Both the position numbers and the translations under genes were made by a program. From assembly GCA_023375785.1 (NCBI GenBank), contig SZWC01006867.1, positions 32,867-96,866 of the forward strand: DNA of 64,000 nucleotides. The letters run 5' to 3'. The notes under the pieces are model-generated. The model was not told the DNA's origin. It saw only the letters and a list, made by a program, of their open reading frames with translations, and ran no database searches. This document shows positions 11,194 to 20,389 of the stretch, in pieces. This stretch comes from Penium margaritaceum (Eukaryota; Streptophyta; Zygnematophyceae; Desmidiales; Peniaceae). How positions within the stretch are numbered: the stretch's first letter is position 1; the number at the start of each line of letters is the position of its first letter.

Positions 11194-11510
11194 CGCCTAG
11201 GCACGCGGGACCTGCACTCCTCCTGATGCAACCTGCTGCTGTAGAATGTCCGGCTACTACCCCAGCGTAGATGTCGACCTCAATGACATGCACGTCCCAA
11301 GTACCCCAACATCCGCCCGACTGGTGTGAGTCTGCTGCACGCTCTCCCCCAAAAGTATGATGGATGCATCTCGGTCCGCACGAGACTCCTGTGCCACCCC
11401 TGGACCTCCAACGGTCGGAGCCGCGAGTGGCACCGTCCAAGGACACCGTGTCTGCGCTCCTCGTGATGTCACTTGCTGCTGTGGAAGATCTGAATCCAAC
11501 CTTGAGGATG
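11100..11510. repeat. Imperfect direct duplication of roughly 200 bp in E2
   Basis: The text around 11100-11275 (CATCCCGATCCGCACAAGACT ... CTGCTGTAGA) recurs with changes around 11330-11495 (CATCTCGGTCCGCACGAGACT ... CTGCTGTGGA). In the coding sense it duplicates the junction between the two E2 ORF regions. Confidence 0.65.
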
Positions 11511-11778
11511 AAAAACAACTCTCAACCATGAGTGCCATGTCGGGATCAGACTCCACACCATGTGCTCTCTCCGTATCATCTGAATCTGCCTGAGCTGATG
11601 CTCGGGCAGCACGACCCGGCGCGAGTGCGAATCCTGTCGCTACGGTTACATCAGGCAATGCGCGGTGACCACACTCCCCCTCGACAGGTACAGCAACAGA
11701 GGCCGAGGAGGTGGTGGATGTATCAACACCGGCGGAAGCACGCCATGCGGACCGCTGACGTCGACGCCACAGAGTCAC
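11257..11778 (-). CDS. E2 ORF fragment, unknown
   Basis: 173 codons on the minus strand, rich in Ala, Ser and Asp (for example DDTERAHGVESDPDMALMVE). It has no recognised domain and overlaps the direct duplication at 11100-11510. It probably belongs to the same E2 protein region as the ORF at 9646-11193, but I cannot show that. Confidence 0.35.
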   Translation of the reverse strand: MTLWRRRQRSAWRASAGVDTSTTSSASVAVPVEGECGHRALPDVTVATGFALAPGRAARASAQADSDDTERAHGVESDPDMALMVESCFSSSRLDSDLPQQQVTSRGAQTRCPWTVPLAAPTVGGPGVAQESRADRDASIILLGESVQQTHTSRADVGVLGTCMSLRSTSTLG

Positions 11779-12276
11779 TCAACTGGAACAACTGCATGGA
11801 GGTATGTCATCGCGAGATGGCGTCGTGGTCGCAAAGTGAATGATCAACAGGATGGTGGCAGCCTGGGACTTGCTGGCAGGTGGAGCTGAAGGTACACCAT
11901 CCGATGAGGAAGGAGGAGATGATGGAGGAGATGTGATCAAAGAGGCCGTTGACAAACGAGTAGCAGAAGCACGCTTTGTGACAACGAGGTCACAAAGCCG
12001 CTGCACTGTCTGCCGGAGGCCATGGATCTCAGCAAATATGCTCGCCAGAGGTCCAGCTAGGGGATCTATCAAGGCCGGCAGATCCGTGTGCTGTGGAGGA
12101 CGCATGCTCGGACGAGGCTGTAGCCAAGGTGGATGCCAGCCGGGAGGGCGCGTCCAACAGAGACGCCAACCATGACGTCCATCACCACAGTAGTAGTAGG
12201 CGAACACGCAGGGCGCCTGCTCAGATATTCGCGCACTCATCTCGTGTGCAAGATGATGGATAGGTATTGAGGGCAC
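11779..12276 (-). CDS. gag: E2 gag-like ORF with a knuckle-like motif
   Basis: 165 codons on the minus strand. Near the N-terminus it has YYYCGDGRHGWRLC, which resembles the gag zinc knuckles of B, C and D (such as CFNCGGDHRYPDC). This is followed by a Pro/Ser-rich tail and a helical stretch (EIHGLRQTVQRLCDLVV). This is the only part of E2 that points to gag. The position, after the hAT insertion and before the unknown ORFs, fits a gag C-terminus. It belongs to a broken element. Confidence 0.45.
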   Translation of the reverse strand: MPSIPIHHLAHEMSARISEQAPCVFAYYYCGDGRHGWRLCWTRPPGWHPPWLQPRPSMRPPQHTDLPALIDPLAGPLASIFAEIHGLRQTVQRLCDLVVTKRASATRLSTASLITSPPSSPPSSSDGVPSAPPASKSQAATILLIIHFATTTPSRDDIPPCSCSS

Positions 12277-12700
12277 CTACTCCCGGTGGTAAACACCAAG
12301 CCACGGGAGGGAATGGGGCCAGTAGGTATTGTCACTCCTGGAGGTCACGCCGTCCGGGTCGACAAACGTGATCAGACGGGAAGAGCTGCACTACCACAGC
12401 ACGCCCGGAGACTACATTCCGACTAACTACGGCCACTAATGTTGCTGCCACTAATGGAGCGAAGAATTCTCCAAGACGAGAAGGGGTGGCGGCTGCAGGT
12501 GTGGTTGCTGCTCCAAGCGGAAGACGACCCAGCCCTCGGAGCTGGTAAGACTCGAATCCGCCGTCGATCCTACGGGGTGAAGTGCGCACACCAATCCACG
12601 GGCCCCAGGAAGACGCCGGTCCACGATGCATCTCAAAGCGGAGATTGCTGCCGATGACAGTCCGCTGTCGGCTCTGAAGGCGAAAGAGCAAGCTCTCACG
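12277..12700 (-). other. E2 internal sequence left of the hAT
   Basis: Open minus-strand sequence rich in Arg, Ala and Val without a recognised domain; presumably gag region of E2. It ends at the hAT target duplication CTCTCACG (12693-12700). Confidence 0.4.
12693..12700. repeat. Target-site duplication of the hAT, left copy
   Basis: CTCTCACG, identical to 18995-19002. Confidence 0.93.
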
Positions 12701-12714
12701 TAGGGTGGGAGTAT

Positions 12715-12890
12715 TGTTGATATCGATATTTCGATATCGATATTTTGATATCGATATCGATGTCAATTTTTTCATAGTCGATATTTTTTTTTACTAAAGG
12801 TCAATATCGATATCGATATCGATATCGAAATAACGATATCAATATCGATGTATCCACCAGCTGATATCAATATCGATATCGACCATACTA
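12715..12890. repeat. Left subterminal GATATCGATATC array of the hAT
   Basis: Many overlapping copies of ATCGAT and GATATC in AT-rich sequence just inside the terminal repeat. hAT transposases are known to bind short subterminal repeats, so this may be the binding array. Confidence 0.85.
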
Positions 12891-13039
12891 TGGGACCACC
12901 ATACCAACACGTAATATTTTTTCAATTTTTGACACTTGTACTTTTTTCAGGCAGACTGCCACATGTCAGAGGAGCCACATGTTGGTGTTTATGCACACTT
13001 TAAAGACATGGAACTGGGAACAAGGCAAGGAGGGAGGGT

Positions 13040-13041
<2 letters not shown>

Positions 13042-13079
<38 letters not shown>
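13042..13079. repeat. (GA)n microsatellite running into a gap
   Basis: GA repeat before the N run at 13080-13285. After the gap the sequence resumes as a G run and GA-rich sequence, so the gap probably hides more of the same. Confidence 0.95.
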
Positions 13080-13285
13080 NNNNNNNNNNNNNNNNNNNNN
13101 NNNNNNNNNNNNNNNNNNNNNNNNNNNNNNNNNNNNNNNNNNNNNNNNNNNNNNNNNNNNNNNNNNNNNNNNNNNNNNNNNNNNNNNNNNNNNNNNNNNN
13201 NNNNNNNNNNNNNNNNNNNNNNNNNNNNNNNNNNNNNNNNNNNNNNNNNNNNNNNNNNNNNNNNNNNNNNNNNNNNNNNNNNNNN
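13080..13285. other. Assembly gap, 206 N
   Basis: Run of N inside the hAT, downstream of the transposase gene. Confidence 0.99.
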
Positions 13286-13452
13286 GGGGGGGGAGAGAGA
13301 GACATTGAAGAGTGTGTCAAGAGAGAGAGGTAGGAGAGGGAGAGAGTGGCAGAGCTCAATTGTTACTCAAAGTTTGAGGAATACATTGCGTACATGAAAC
13401 AGTGAAACTAGTGAGTCAAAAGAGGATAGGCACGAACGCTCTGTAGTACCTC

Positions 13453-14649
13453 TCAACGATCAAGCTGCAGAATCTTGTACCAAGACTTTAGGCACATGAG
13501 TTCCCGCAAAGTCTGGTTACCAAGGTTGTGGCGCCTATCCCCGATCACGTTCTTGCTTTGGCTGAAGACACGCTCGCACGGCGCGCTCGATGCTGGCACG
13601 GCGAAGATGTCTGCAGCACAAGCGCCCAAGCCTGGACACCTCTCGCTCTCAACCCTCCAAAATGTCGTCGGTGTCCCGCGTACCACGTTATGCCGAGTGC
13701 GGTCCATCTGATAGGTGTCCACCTCACTCTCAGCCGGTGCAGGCGAGTGTCGAGCATCACTGTCGGCATACTCGTCATGTAAGCCCGCCAATACTGTCTG
13801 CCGCAATGACCTGCTGCCTGATGCTGCTGCCGACCCACTGCCTGCTGTCGCCGACCTGCTGCTGCCTGCTGCTGCTGTGGGGTCTGAGGAAGACACAGCC
13901 GCAAGGGAGGTGGCGGAGACCGGCAACACTACGGCACCTCTGCTGCCAACTGCACCTGACGCGGCAGTCGACGCTGCTGACTCTTGCTGCCCTGCTGTGG
14001 CATCGGCTGCATGGGCTGCCTCAAGATACGGTGCTACCACGCCGTCAAACCTCCGCCGACTCTCCTGTAGCGTAGAAAAACCAACACCCTTCTGTCGTGT
14101 GAAGTGTGCAAGGCCACGTCCAGGATCCAGCATCGTGGCTGCCCAACACACATCAGTCATGTAGTCAGAGTTGTAGGTCGACAGAAGGTCATTGGCTGCA
14201 ACGATGCCAGCTACAAGTGCTGCTGGCGTGTCGTCAGAAGCCTGCTCGGTGGCAAGATGGTCACGTAGTAGGTGGTAACGAGGCAAAACGGAGTGGAGGG
14301 TGGGTCGAACCTCGCTCTCCATCCGAATGGAGACGGTGTTGAAGGGCTGCAACACTCTGATCAGTGCCTCCATCAACACCTCCTCTGCCGCGTCGAGCTC
14401 AAAAGGTCGTCCAGCAGTAGCTGTCCACCCCCTCATCCAATCCTGCCGTGTTGCTCGTGTCTCCACAAACGCCTCCAGCATCGCCAACGTGCTGCCCCAC
14501 CTCGTGCGCACGTCCTCTACCAACCGCTCTGCCTGCTTCGGCCTCAGCTCTTGCCACCGCTCACACAGCGACGAGGAGTTGCGCAAGGTGTGCACTACCT
14601 TGCGCACCCTCCCAATCATCTCCTCTACCGCTACATCAGCCGTGAACAA
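13453..14649 (-). CDS. hAT transposase, C-terminal segment with dimerisation block
   Basis: 398 open codons on the minus strand. It starts just after the TAG at 14662-14664 in the same frame as the catalytic segment. The motif DVRTRWGSTLAML (about residues 46-58) is typical of hAT transposases after the second catalytic Asp. A low-complexity Ala/Ser insert follows. The last 50 residues hold FAVPASSAPCERVFSQSK and NLGNQTLRELMCLKSW, the hAT C-terminal dimerisation region; the Glu of CERVFS is taken as the third catalytic residue. The gene ends at 13453 with a normal-looking C-terminus (WYKILQLDR). Confidence 0.88.
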   Translation of the reverse strand: MFTADVAVEEMIGRVRKVVHTLRNSSSLCERWQELRPKQAERLVEDVRTRWGSTLAMLEAFVETRATRQDWMRGWTATAGRPFELDAAEEVLMEALIRVLQPFNTVSIRMESEVRPTLHSVLPRYHLLRDHLATEQASDDTPAALVAGIVAANDLLSTYNSDYMTDVCWAATMLDPGRGLAHFTRQKGVGFSTLQESRRRFDGVVAPYLEAAHAADATAGQQESAASTAASGAVGSRGAVVLPVSATSLAAVSSSDPTAAAGSSRSATAGSGSAAASGSRSLRQTVLAGLHDEYADSDARHSPAPAESEVDTYQMDRTRHNVVRGTPTTFWRVESERCPGLGACAADIFAVPASSAPCERVFSQSKNVIGDRRHNLGNQTLRELMCLKSWYKILQLDR

Positions 14650-14661
14650 GGCCTGTACAGC

Positions 14662-15426
14662 CTAGTTGACGACGTGGCAAAAACAGCGGAAAAACCACTG
14701 TGGGTCGAAGGTATCCGGGAAGAGAGCCACCAACTCATCAGCCATCTTCTTGTTGTTGGAGGCGTTGTCAAAGGTGATGGCCTTCACCTTCCCCTCCAGC
14801 TCCCACTCCTCAAACAGGCACCAATGCAATGCCTGGGCAAGGTACTTGCCCTTATGCCTCTTTGGCACTGCAATGAAGTTGAGCACCGCCGTCATGTTCT
14901 TCCACTCGGCATTCAACCAATGCGCAGTGATGCCCATGTACGCCCGACCGTTCTGCCCCGTCCATATGTCAACGGACGTTGCAATTCGGCCCACTGTAGC
15001 ATCCAGCAGCTTCTTCATCAATGCCTTGTACAGACCCCAATCTCCATGGATGGCTGCTGCGAAGGCCCTCCTGTTGGGGAGTGTCGCTTTCGGGTTGAGT
15101 TCGATGACAATCATGAGGAAATCATCACACTCAATCAGGCGGAAGGAAAGGTCATGGATGACCCAAAAACGCCTGAGCTTCCTCTCAAACCTATCCTGAG
15201 AGAATAATGGATCCCCTGTGGCAATGGCACGCTCTATGGGAGCACCTGTGGGGTGAGTGACCTTTGCTCCTGTAAACTTCCCCCACCCCTCTCGCGCTAC
15301 CCTGATGAATACCGTGCGAAAGTGGTTGTTCCGCACGTGGCTCGCCAAGTTGCTCGTTCCGCTGTTCCTCGTCTTCACCCATACTGTACATATGGCACAC
15401 AACTCCTCCGCCGCTATACGATCCAA
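14662..15426 (-). CDS. hAT transposase, BED finger and catalytic core segment
   Basis: 254 codons on the minus strand between two in-frame nonsense codons. Residues 10-35 form the C2H2 BED finger (CAIC, then SNLASHVRNNH). Residues 150-163 (TSVDIWTGQNGRAY) and 218-224 (TFDNASN) hold the first two catalytic Asp residues, and residues 247-254 (RCFCHVVN) match the conserved RCxxHxxN block. The AFAAAIHGDWGLYKALMKKLLD region matches the plant DUF659-like part of such transposases in layout, by memory of the family. Confidence 0.88.
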   Translation of the reverse strand: MDRIAAEELCAICTVWVKTRNSGTSNLASHVRNNHFRTVFIRVAREGWGKFTGAKVTHPTGAPIERAIATGDPLFSQDRFERKLRRFWVIHDLSFRLIECDDFLMIVIELNPKATLPNRRAFAAAIHGDWGLYKALMKKLLDATVGRIATSVDIWTGQNGRAYMGITAHWLNAEWKNMTAVLNFIAVPKRHKGKYLAQALHWCLFEEWELEGKVKAITFDNASNNKKMADELVALFPDTFDPQWFFRCFCHVVN

Positions 15427-15435
15427 CTGGTTCTT

Positions 15436-17518
15436 TTACGGAAACAGCTCCCTCCATGGTATTTTGCCTGTCGCCTCCTTCTTCTCCAACATCTTCCGTA
15501 TTGTCTCCTCCAACCGTCCATGATCCCATCCATCAGCCCACCTCACCTTTACGTCCTTTCCCGCTGCAAGCACTATGCCTGCTGTGCGGCCACGCCCTGC
15601 CAATGCGGATGCTGCTGCTGTTGCTGTCGTAGTACGCCTCACTGGTGGACGAAAGTTAGCGTCTGTCTTTGTCATCTCTCTCCTCGCCGCCGCATCCATT
15701 GCCTTGCGCGCAAGCTTGGCGCTTGGCATCGGCCTCCCCGTAGCTGTCGCCGCACCTCTAGCCCCCTCAGACGCCCCCCGCTCTCCTGCATCCCCAGCCA
15801 CCCACAGGGGATCCTCATTGTCATCATCATCATCACGCACTGCAGTTGATGGCCCAGCCTCATCCGCCTTCCTCTTGCCCTTGCGATCGCCCTCCGCCTG
15901 CCCGTGTCCACGCCCACCACGCCCGCGACCACGCCCACCACGCCCACTCTCCGCACTCCCACCCCCTCTCCCTCTCCCCCCAGACACCATGGAAGTCCCA
16001 AGCACCAACCCAACACCATCTCGTACGCTCCGTGTGCCAACCCCTTCTTGCCACGGATGGACAACCCAAGGCCCGGTAGCAAGGATGTCTAGCGCAACAC
16101 GCAAGTCTACGTTCCGCGTGCGTGGTGCTTCTAACCTCATCTTTTCGTACAAGTCCCGCCGCACTGCCGAGTCCTCCAACACCAAATCATACCAACAGTT
16201 CCAGTGCAACATCTCCGGCTCATCCTTCCAGAAAAACGCTATTTGTGTCCCTGCCGCTTCGCGCACCTTCTGCCGCCACCTTGCTGCTATCCACTCTGGC
16301 AATGCCGACGGGTCTATGGTACACGGGCCCAACGTCACAATGAGTGAACTGTTGATGAACTCCGGCATGACGGCCGGATCACTCACAATCCGACCGTCAT
16401 ACTNTCTTCTCGTACAAGTCCCGCCGCACTGCCGAGTCCTCCAACACCAAATCGTACCAACAGTTCCAGTGCAACATCTCCGGCTCATCCTTCCAGAAAA
16501 ACGCTATTTGTGTCCCTGCCGCTTCGCGCACCTTCTGCCGCCACCTTGCTGCTATCCACTCTGGCAATGCCGACGGGTCTATGGTACACGGGCCCAACGT
16601 CACAATGAGTGAACTGTTGATGAACTCCGGCATGACGCCTGGATCACTCACAATCCGACCGTCATACTCTGGGTCAAAATCCGGGTCTGAATCTTCTCCC
16701 TTATCAGAAGCAGCACCATCCTCCGCCGCATCCTTCTCTGTTCCCATGTAGTCATCCATGCCTTCCCAATCCTCTCCCTGAAAGAAAACAGGCTCCATCC
16801 CCTCTGCATGATCAATGGCCACAGCGTCTGCCTCTGCCTGTTGTCGGGCTAGCCGCTCTGACCGCCGCACACCTTCCTCAAGCTTCTCTGCTACTGCTAT
16901 TATGCCTAGTGCTGCTGCTGTACCTACTGCTGTTACTGTACCTGCTGCTGCTGCTGTACCTGCTGCACCTGCTGTACCTACTGCTGCTACTGTACCTGCT
17001 ACTGCTGCTGGACCTGTTGCTGCTGTACCTGCTGCTGCTGTTGGTGATGCTGCTCTTGCCGCTGCTGTTACTGTTGTGTCTGCTGCTGCTGTAGCTGTAC
17101 GTGCAGCTACTGCTGCTGCTGTACGTGCAGCTACTACTGCTGCTGTACGTGCAGCTACTGCTGCTACTGTACGTGCAGCTACTGCTGCTACTGTACATGC
17201 AGCTACTGTTGCTGCTGTCGCAGATGACGAACCAACATCTTCACGTGGTGGAAGTGTGGACCGTCCACGCGTGGTCCCTCTCCCCCTCCCCCGTCTCCGA
17301 CCACTCCCTGCAGCCCTTCTGCCACGTCTGCCACCACCTCCCTTGCCCGCAGCTGCGGATGCAGCAGATGATGTCCCTGGCCATCCAACCTGCGTACGTC
17401 GCTGGTAGTAGTTCTCCATGAACCTCCTCGTTTCTATCCTAGCCCGAATGTCAGGGTCAATGTCGGCGTCATTGATGTCGACATCCTCTGGCCCAAATGT
17501 ACCATGGGGGAGAGGCAA
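15436..17518 (-). CDS. hAT transposase, region before the BED finger
   Basis: The long minus-strand stretch upstream of the BED finger is open except for the repeated block around the N at 16404. Its parts are an acidic start with GPEDVDINDADIDPD, an RG-rich stretch, a long Ala/Val/Gly/Thr repeat (16880-17230), a conserved-looking globular part (PEFINSSLIVTLGPCTIDP ... FFWKDEPEMLHWNCWYDLV, about 16680-16130), a second RGG-rich tract (about 15890-15970) and the basic PWRELFP end. I do not recognise the globular part. The Gly/Ala repeats have probably grown by replication slippage. Confidence 0.65.
16140..16668. repeat. False tandem duplication around a single N (264 bp twice)
   Basis: 16140-16403 and 16405-16668 are nearly identical (about four differences by eye), with N at 16404. 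The pattern is the same as at 4282 and 31101. The differences could be haplotype or read errors. Confidence 0.88.
16880..17230. repeat. CTG/GTA-rich repeat coding an Ala/Val/Gly/Thr array
   Basis: Interrupted GCTGCTGCTGTAC units. In the minus transposase frame they read as elastin-like runs (AVGTAGAAGTAAAAGT and VAARTAAAVAART). Confidence 0.85.
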
Positions 17519-18751
17519 GCGGGCTGGTGCTAGCCTCTGCTATCGTGAACCACTCCACACTCTACCGCCAGGTCCTCTGCCGCCTCCCCCACTGCGCGCA
17601 CCTCTGCCACCAGTCGCTGCACCCTCTTCCTCCTCGCCATCCTCCCCACCACCTTCCTCATCATCCTCCTCCGCCCACCAAGGCCGTGCACCACCACCTC
17701 CTTCCTCGCCATCATCTGCTCCACCACCTCCACCACCTGCAGCACCACCCGCACCACTGCCACCTGCACCACCACCACCACCACCACCCCCCCTGTTGCA
17801 CCACCGCCGGCATCGCCCGTGCCATTGCTGTCGCCTACACCACCACCACCACCACTGCCACTTGTACCGCCACTGCCACCACCACGACTCCCACCTGCCC
17901 CGCCACCACCACCATCACTGCCACCTCCTGCAGCAACAACCACAGCCCACGGCGGCATGACAACCACCTCACCGACACCCTCCGCCACCAGTACACTGTC
18001 ATCCTCAGACAACGATAGGTCTGCTACTGAAAGTAGAAGGTCGAGCGGCTGCCCAGAAGGAGAGTACACCGTGCGATCGCGCATGATGGTGGCGGATGGT
18101 GTCGGTGAACGTGCGACAATGCGGGGCACCGACGCGGACGATGGAAGAGCAGGCCACTCTGTGGCCTCTGAGGAGGAGGAGGGAGAGGAGCGGCGTGCGC
18201 GCTTAGGTGGAGGAGATGCACGGCGCATAGCCGTGGGCTCAAGGATGGACGGCGACATGCACTGTGCAGCTGTGGCCTCCACCATCGGCGTACATAGCAC
18301 GTCGTAGAAGTTGGTCGTGGGGAGAGGAGGGGTCCGCTCACGACGTGGGGACTGTGCGCTCTTACGTTTGGACCAACCCGGTTCAATGACGGCACGTGGA
18401 GGAGTATGGGTGGGGGTGGAGGAGGAGGTAGGTGGCACATAGGTGGACGTGGACGTAGGTGGTGTGGCGGTGTCCACCCCCTTTGCCTTGGGGTGGTGCT
18501 CCTTGCGCACCCTTGTAGAGCGCCGTCCCTTGACGGCGTTGGCCACCCAAGAGAAGAGCGTGAGAGGGGTTGGTGTTGGCCTTGGACGAAGAGGCGCCAT
18601 CGTTGAGGACTCAGTGCGAAAAAGGCGTTGGAAAGTGAAGATATGGACTGGAATGGCTAGAAATGAGCCAACCAGGCCATAATGAAGAAAGAAAATTCTG
18701 GTGGCAGCCGAGGCGCGCGCACCTCGGCTGCCCTAACTTAAAAAAAAAAAA

Positions 18752-18975
18752 AATTCGTCGATATCGTCAATATCGTCGATATCGTTGATATCGTCGATAT
18801 CGTCGATATCGACGATATTCACCTTTCCACCCTAAGTCACGTGGGTGGAGAGGGGTCCGGGGGTCCCCCCCCTGGGGCCTCGATATCGATATTGTATCGA
18901 TATCAAACTCGATATCGATATGATTATTGATATTGATATCGAGACTCCATATCGATATAAACATTGGGTCGATAT
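18752..18975. repeat. Right subterminal TATCGATA-type array of the hAT
   Basis: About a dozen TATCG(A/T)-type units, first as ATATCGTCGATATC and then as GATATCGATAT, mirroring the left array. Confidence 0.85.
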
Positions 18976-18994
18976 AATGTTTCTGCCCACCCTA

Positions 18995-19002
18995 CTCTCA
19001 CG
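18995..19002. repeat. Target-site duplication of the hAT, right copy
   Basis: CTCTCACG, identical to 12693-12700. Confidence 0.93.
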
Positions 19003-20374
19003 CAGCCGTCGCACTAAGTAGTCGTCGACACTCCACCGCCTGATGCTGCTACTACGGCTATGGAGTTGCGGCTGTTGCGACGGTAGTAGTTGGAGGATGA
19101 CCTTTTTTTTGTGTCGTTATTCTCTAGTCCTCAGGCCCCCTTTCTGTTTCCCTTTTTTTTGTTCCTTTGTCCTCACCCTCCACCCCCCCTTTTTTTGTTT
19201 TGGTTCTCCCCTCTACGCGCCTGAAGCCTTTGCCTTTCTCTTTTTTTTTCTCTTTTCTTTTTTTTTGGTTTTTTTTTGCTTTCAGGCGTACCCCTTTTTG
19301 TATTTTTTGTTACTCCCCCCCCCTTTTCTTGATTGCCTAGAAGGTAGGCGAACGGAGAAACCAAGGGGGGGGGGGGTGTCCGGCCTGTCCGGTCCTCCCT
19401 CCCGTGCATGCTCGCTCGCTGAGCGAGCGAGTGAGCAAGTGGGTGTGGGTGGGGAGGAGGGAGCGAGAGGGGGGGGGGTCCTGTCTGCCCCTCTGACCCG
19501 GCCCCTCCGTCGGTCGACCGACGGGGCTGACGGGGCCGACGGGGCCAAGGGGGCCCACGAGGCCGACGGGCCCCCTCCGAAGGGCCCCTTGGAGGGGCCC
19601 GGCAAGGCCCTCCAAGGGCCCCCCTAAGAAGAGGAGGAAGGGAGGGGGCGGTACGAACGGGGCCCCCTCAGAGGGCCCCCCCATCAGAGGACGGCTGCGA
19701 GGCCCTCCTCGCAGCGGTAGTAGTAGCTGCAGCGGCATGTACAGCTGCTGCGGTTGTTGCTACTGCTGCTGCTTCTGCTGCTACTGCCGATGCTGCTTTT
19801 GCTGCTGCTGCTGCTTCTGCTACTGCTACTGCTCTACGCAGCACTTATTGCTGCTGCTTGCTGCTACCGCCGCGGCTGCTGCTACTGCTACATGCTGCTT
19901 CTACTGCCGCCGCTAGTGCAGCAGTTGCTACTACTGCTGCTGCTGCTCTGCGCAGCAGCCACTGTTGCTGCTTGTTGCTGCCGCGGCGGCTGCTGCTGCT
20001 GCTACTGCTGCCGTCGCTGCTGCACGCTGCTGCTGCTGCAGCCGCTACTGCTGCCGTCGCTGCTGCACGCTGCTGCTGCTGCTGCCGCTGCTGCAGTAGC
20101 TGTTGCTACTACTGCTGACGTTGCTGCTTCAGCGGCCGAGGCGCTGCTACAGCTCCTCTCGCCGCTGCTGCTGCTACTACACGCTGTTGCTGCTACTACT
20201 TTTGCTGTTGTCGTCGCAGTCGCTATTGCTGTTGTGTGCGGTTCACCACCCCTGTGGCGTTCACGTGTAGTCGCTTCGCGCTCCCTCACGCTGCTGCCGG
20301 CGTGGTGCCGCGTGGGGCGTTCTTTTTGCGTTCCGCCCACTACTGCTGCTTCTGTTGTTCACACGCCCCTCTGT
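19003..20374 (-). other. E2 leader: homopolymer, GGGCCC-rich and GCT-rich sequence
   Basis: No gene seen. 19100-19320 is T-rich with long T and C runs. 19355-19700 is extremely G/C-rich, with runs of G and several GGGCCC palindromes (about 19545-19680). 19745-20225 is (GCT)n-like. Long ORFs on both strands here follow from the repeats. The position between primer site and gag makes it the 5' leader of E2. Confidence 0.6.
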
Positions 20375-20386
20375 GCTCTGATACCA
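20375..20386 (-). other. Primer-binding site of E2 (3' end of tRNA-iMet)
   Basis: Minus-strand TGGTATCAGAGC, 12/12, three bases from the LTR end ATTTCCA. Confidence 0.9.
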
Positions 20387-20389
20387 AAT

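Larger units (their letters stand above)
13453..18600 (-). pseudogene. hAT transposase with BED zinc finger, broken
   Basis: Minus strand. A disordered N-terminal part (18600-17540) precedes an acidic and RG-rich region, then an uncharacterised domain (16680-16100, duplicated at the N at 16404), then a BED finger (C-x2-C at 15399-15388, H-x4-H ending 15322, preceded by PWRELFP). The RNase H-fold core has the first Asp in SVDIWTGQNGRAY (14968-14970), the second in TFDNASNN (14767-14769) and RCFCHVVN (about 14665-14688). The C-terminal dimerisation block SSAPCERVFS has its Glu near 13573-13575. One frame runs through, interrupted by TAG at 17540-17542, TAA at 15433-15435 (inside the BED region) and TAG at 14662-14664. 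A frame change is likely in the GGT repeat near 17780-17800. An intron could explain one break, but I see no convincing splice pair. All three catalytic residues remain. Confidence 0.85.
12701..18994 (-). mobile_element. Complete hAT DNA transposon with 8-bp target duplication
   Basis: The ends are TAGGGTGGG (12701-12709) and CCCACCCTA (18986-18994), a 9-bp perfect terminal inverted repeat. The flanks are the identical octamers CTCTCACG at 12693-12700 and 18995-19002. An 8-bp duplication is the hAT signature, and the encoded transposase confirms the superfamily. Both ends carry arrays built from GATATCGATATC (12715-12890 and 18752-18975). In between lies one minus-strand transposase gene. The 6294 bp include a 206-bp N run and a false 264-bp duplication. 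The perfect flanking octamer suggests a fairly recent arrival, although the transposase already has nonsense codons. It is inserted in E2. Confidence 0.93.

Noticed and set aside
15575-16612. 345-codon plus-strand ORF
   Set aside because: It is opposite the hAT transposase in a GC-rich stretch, crosses the N and the false duplication, and has no domain.
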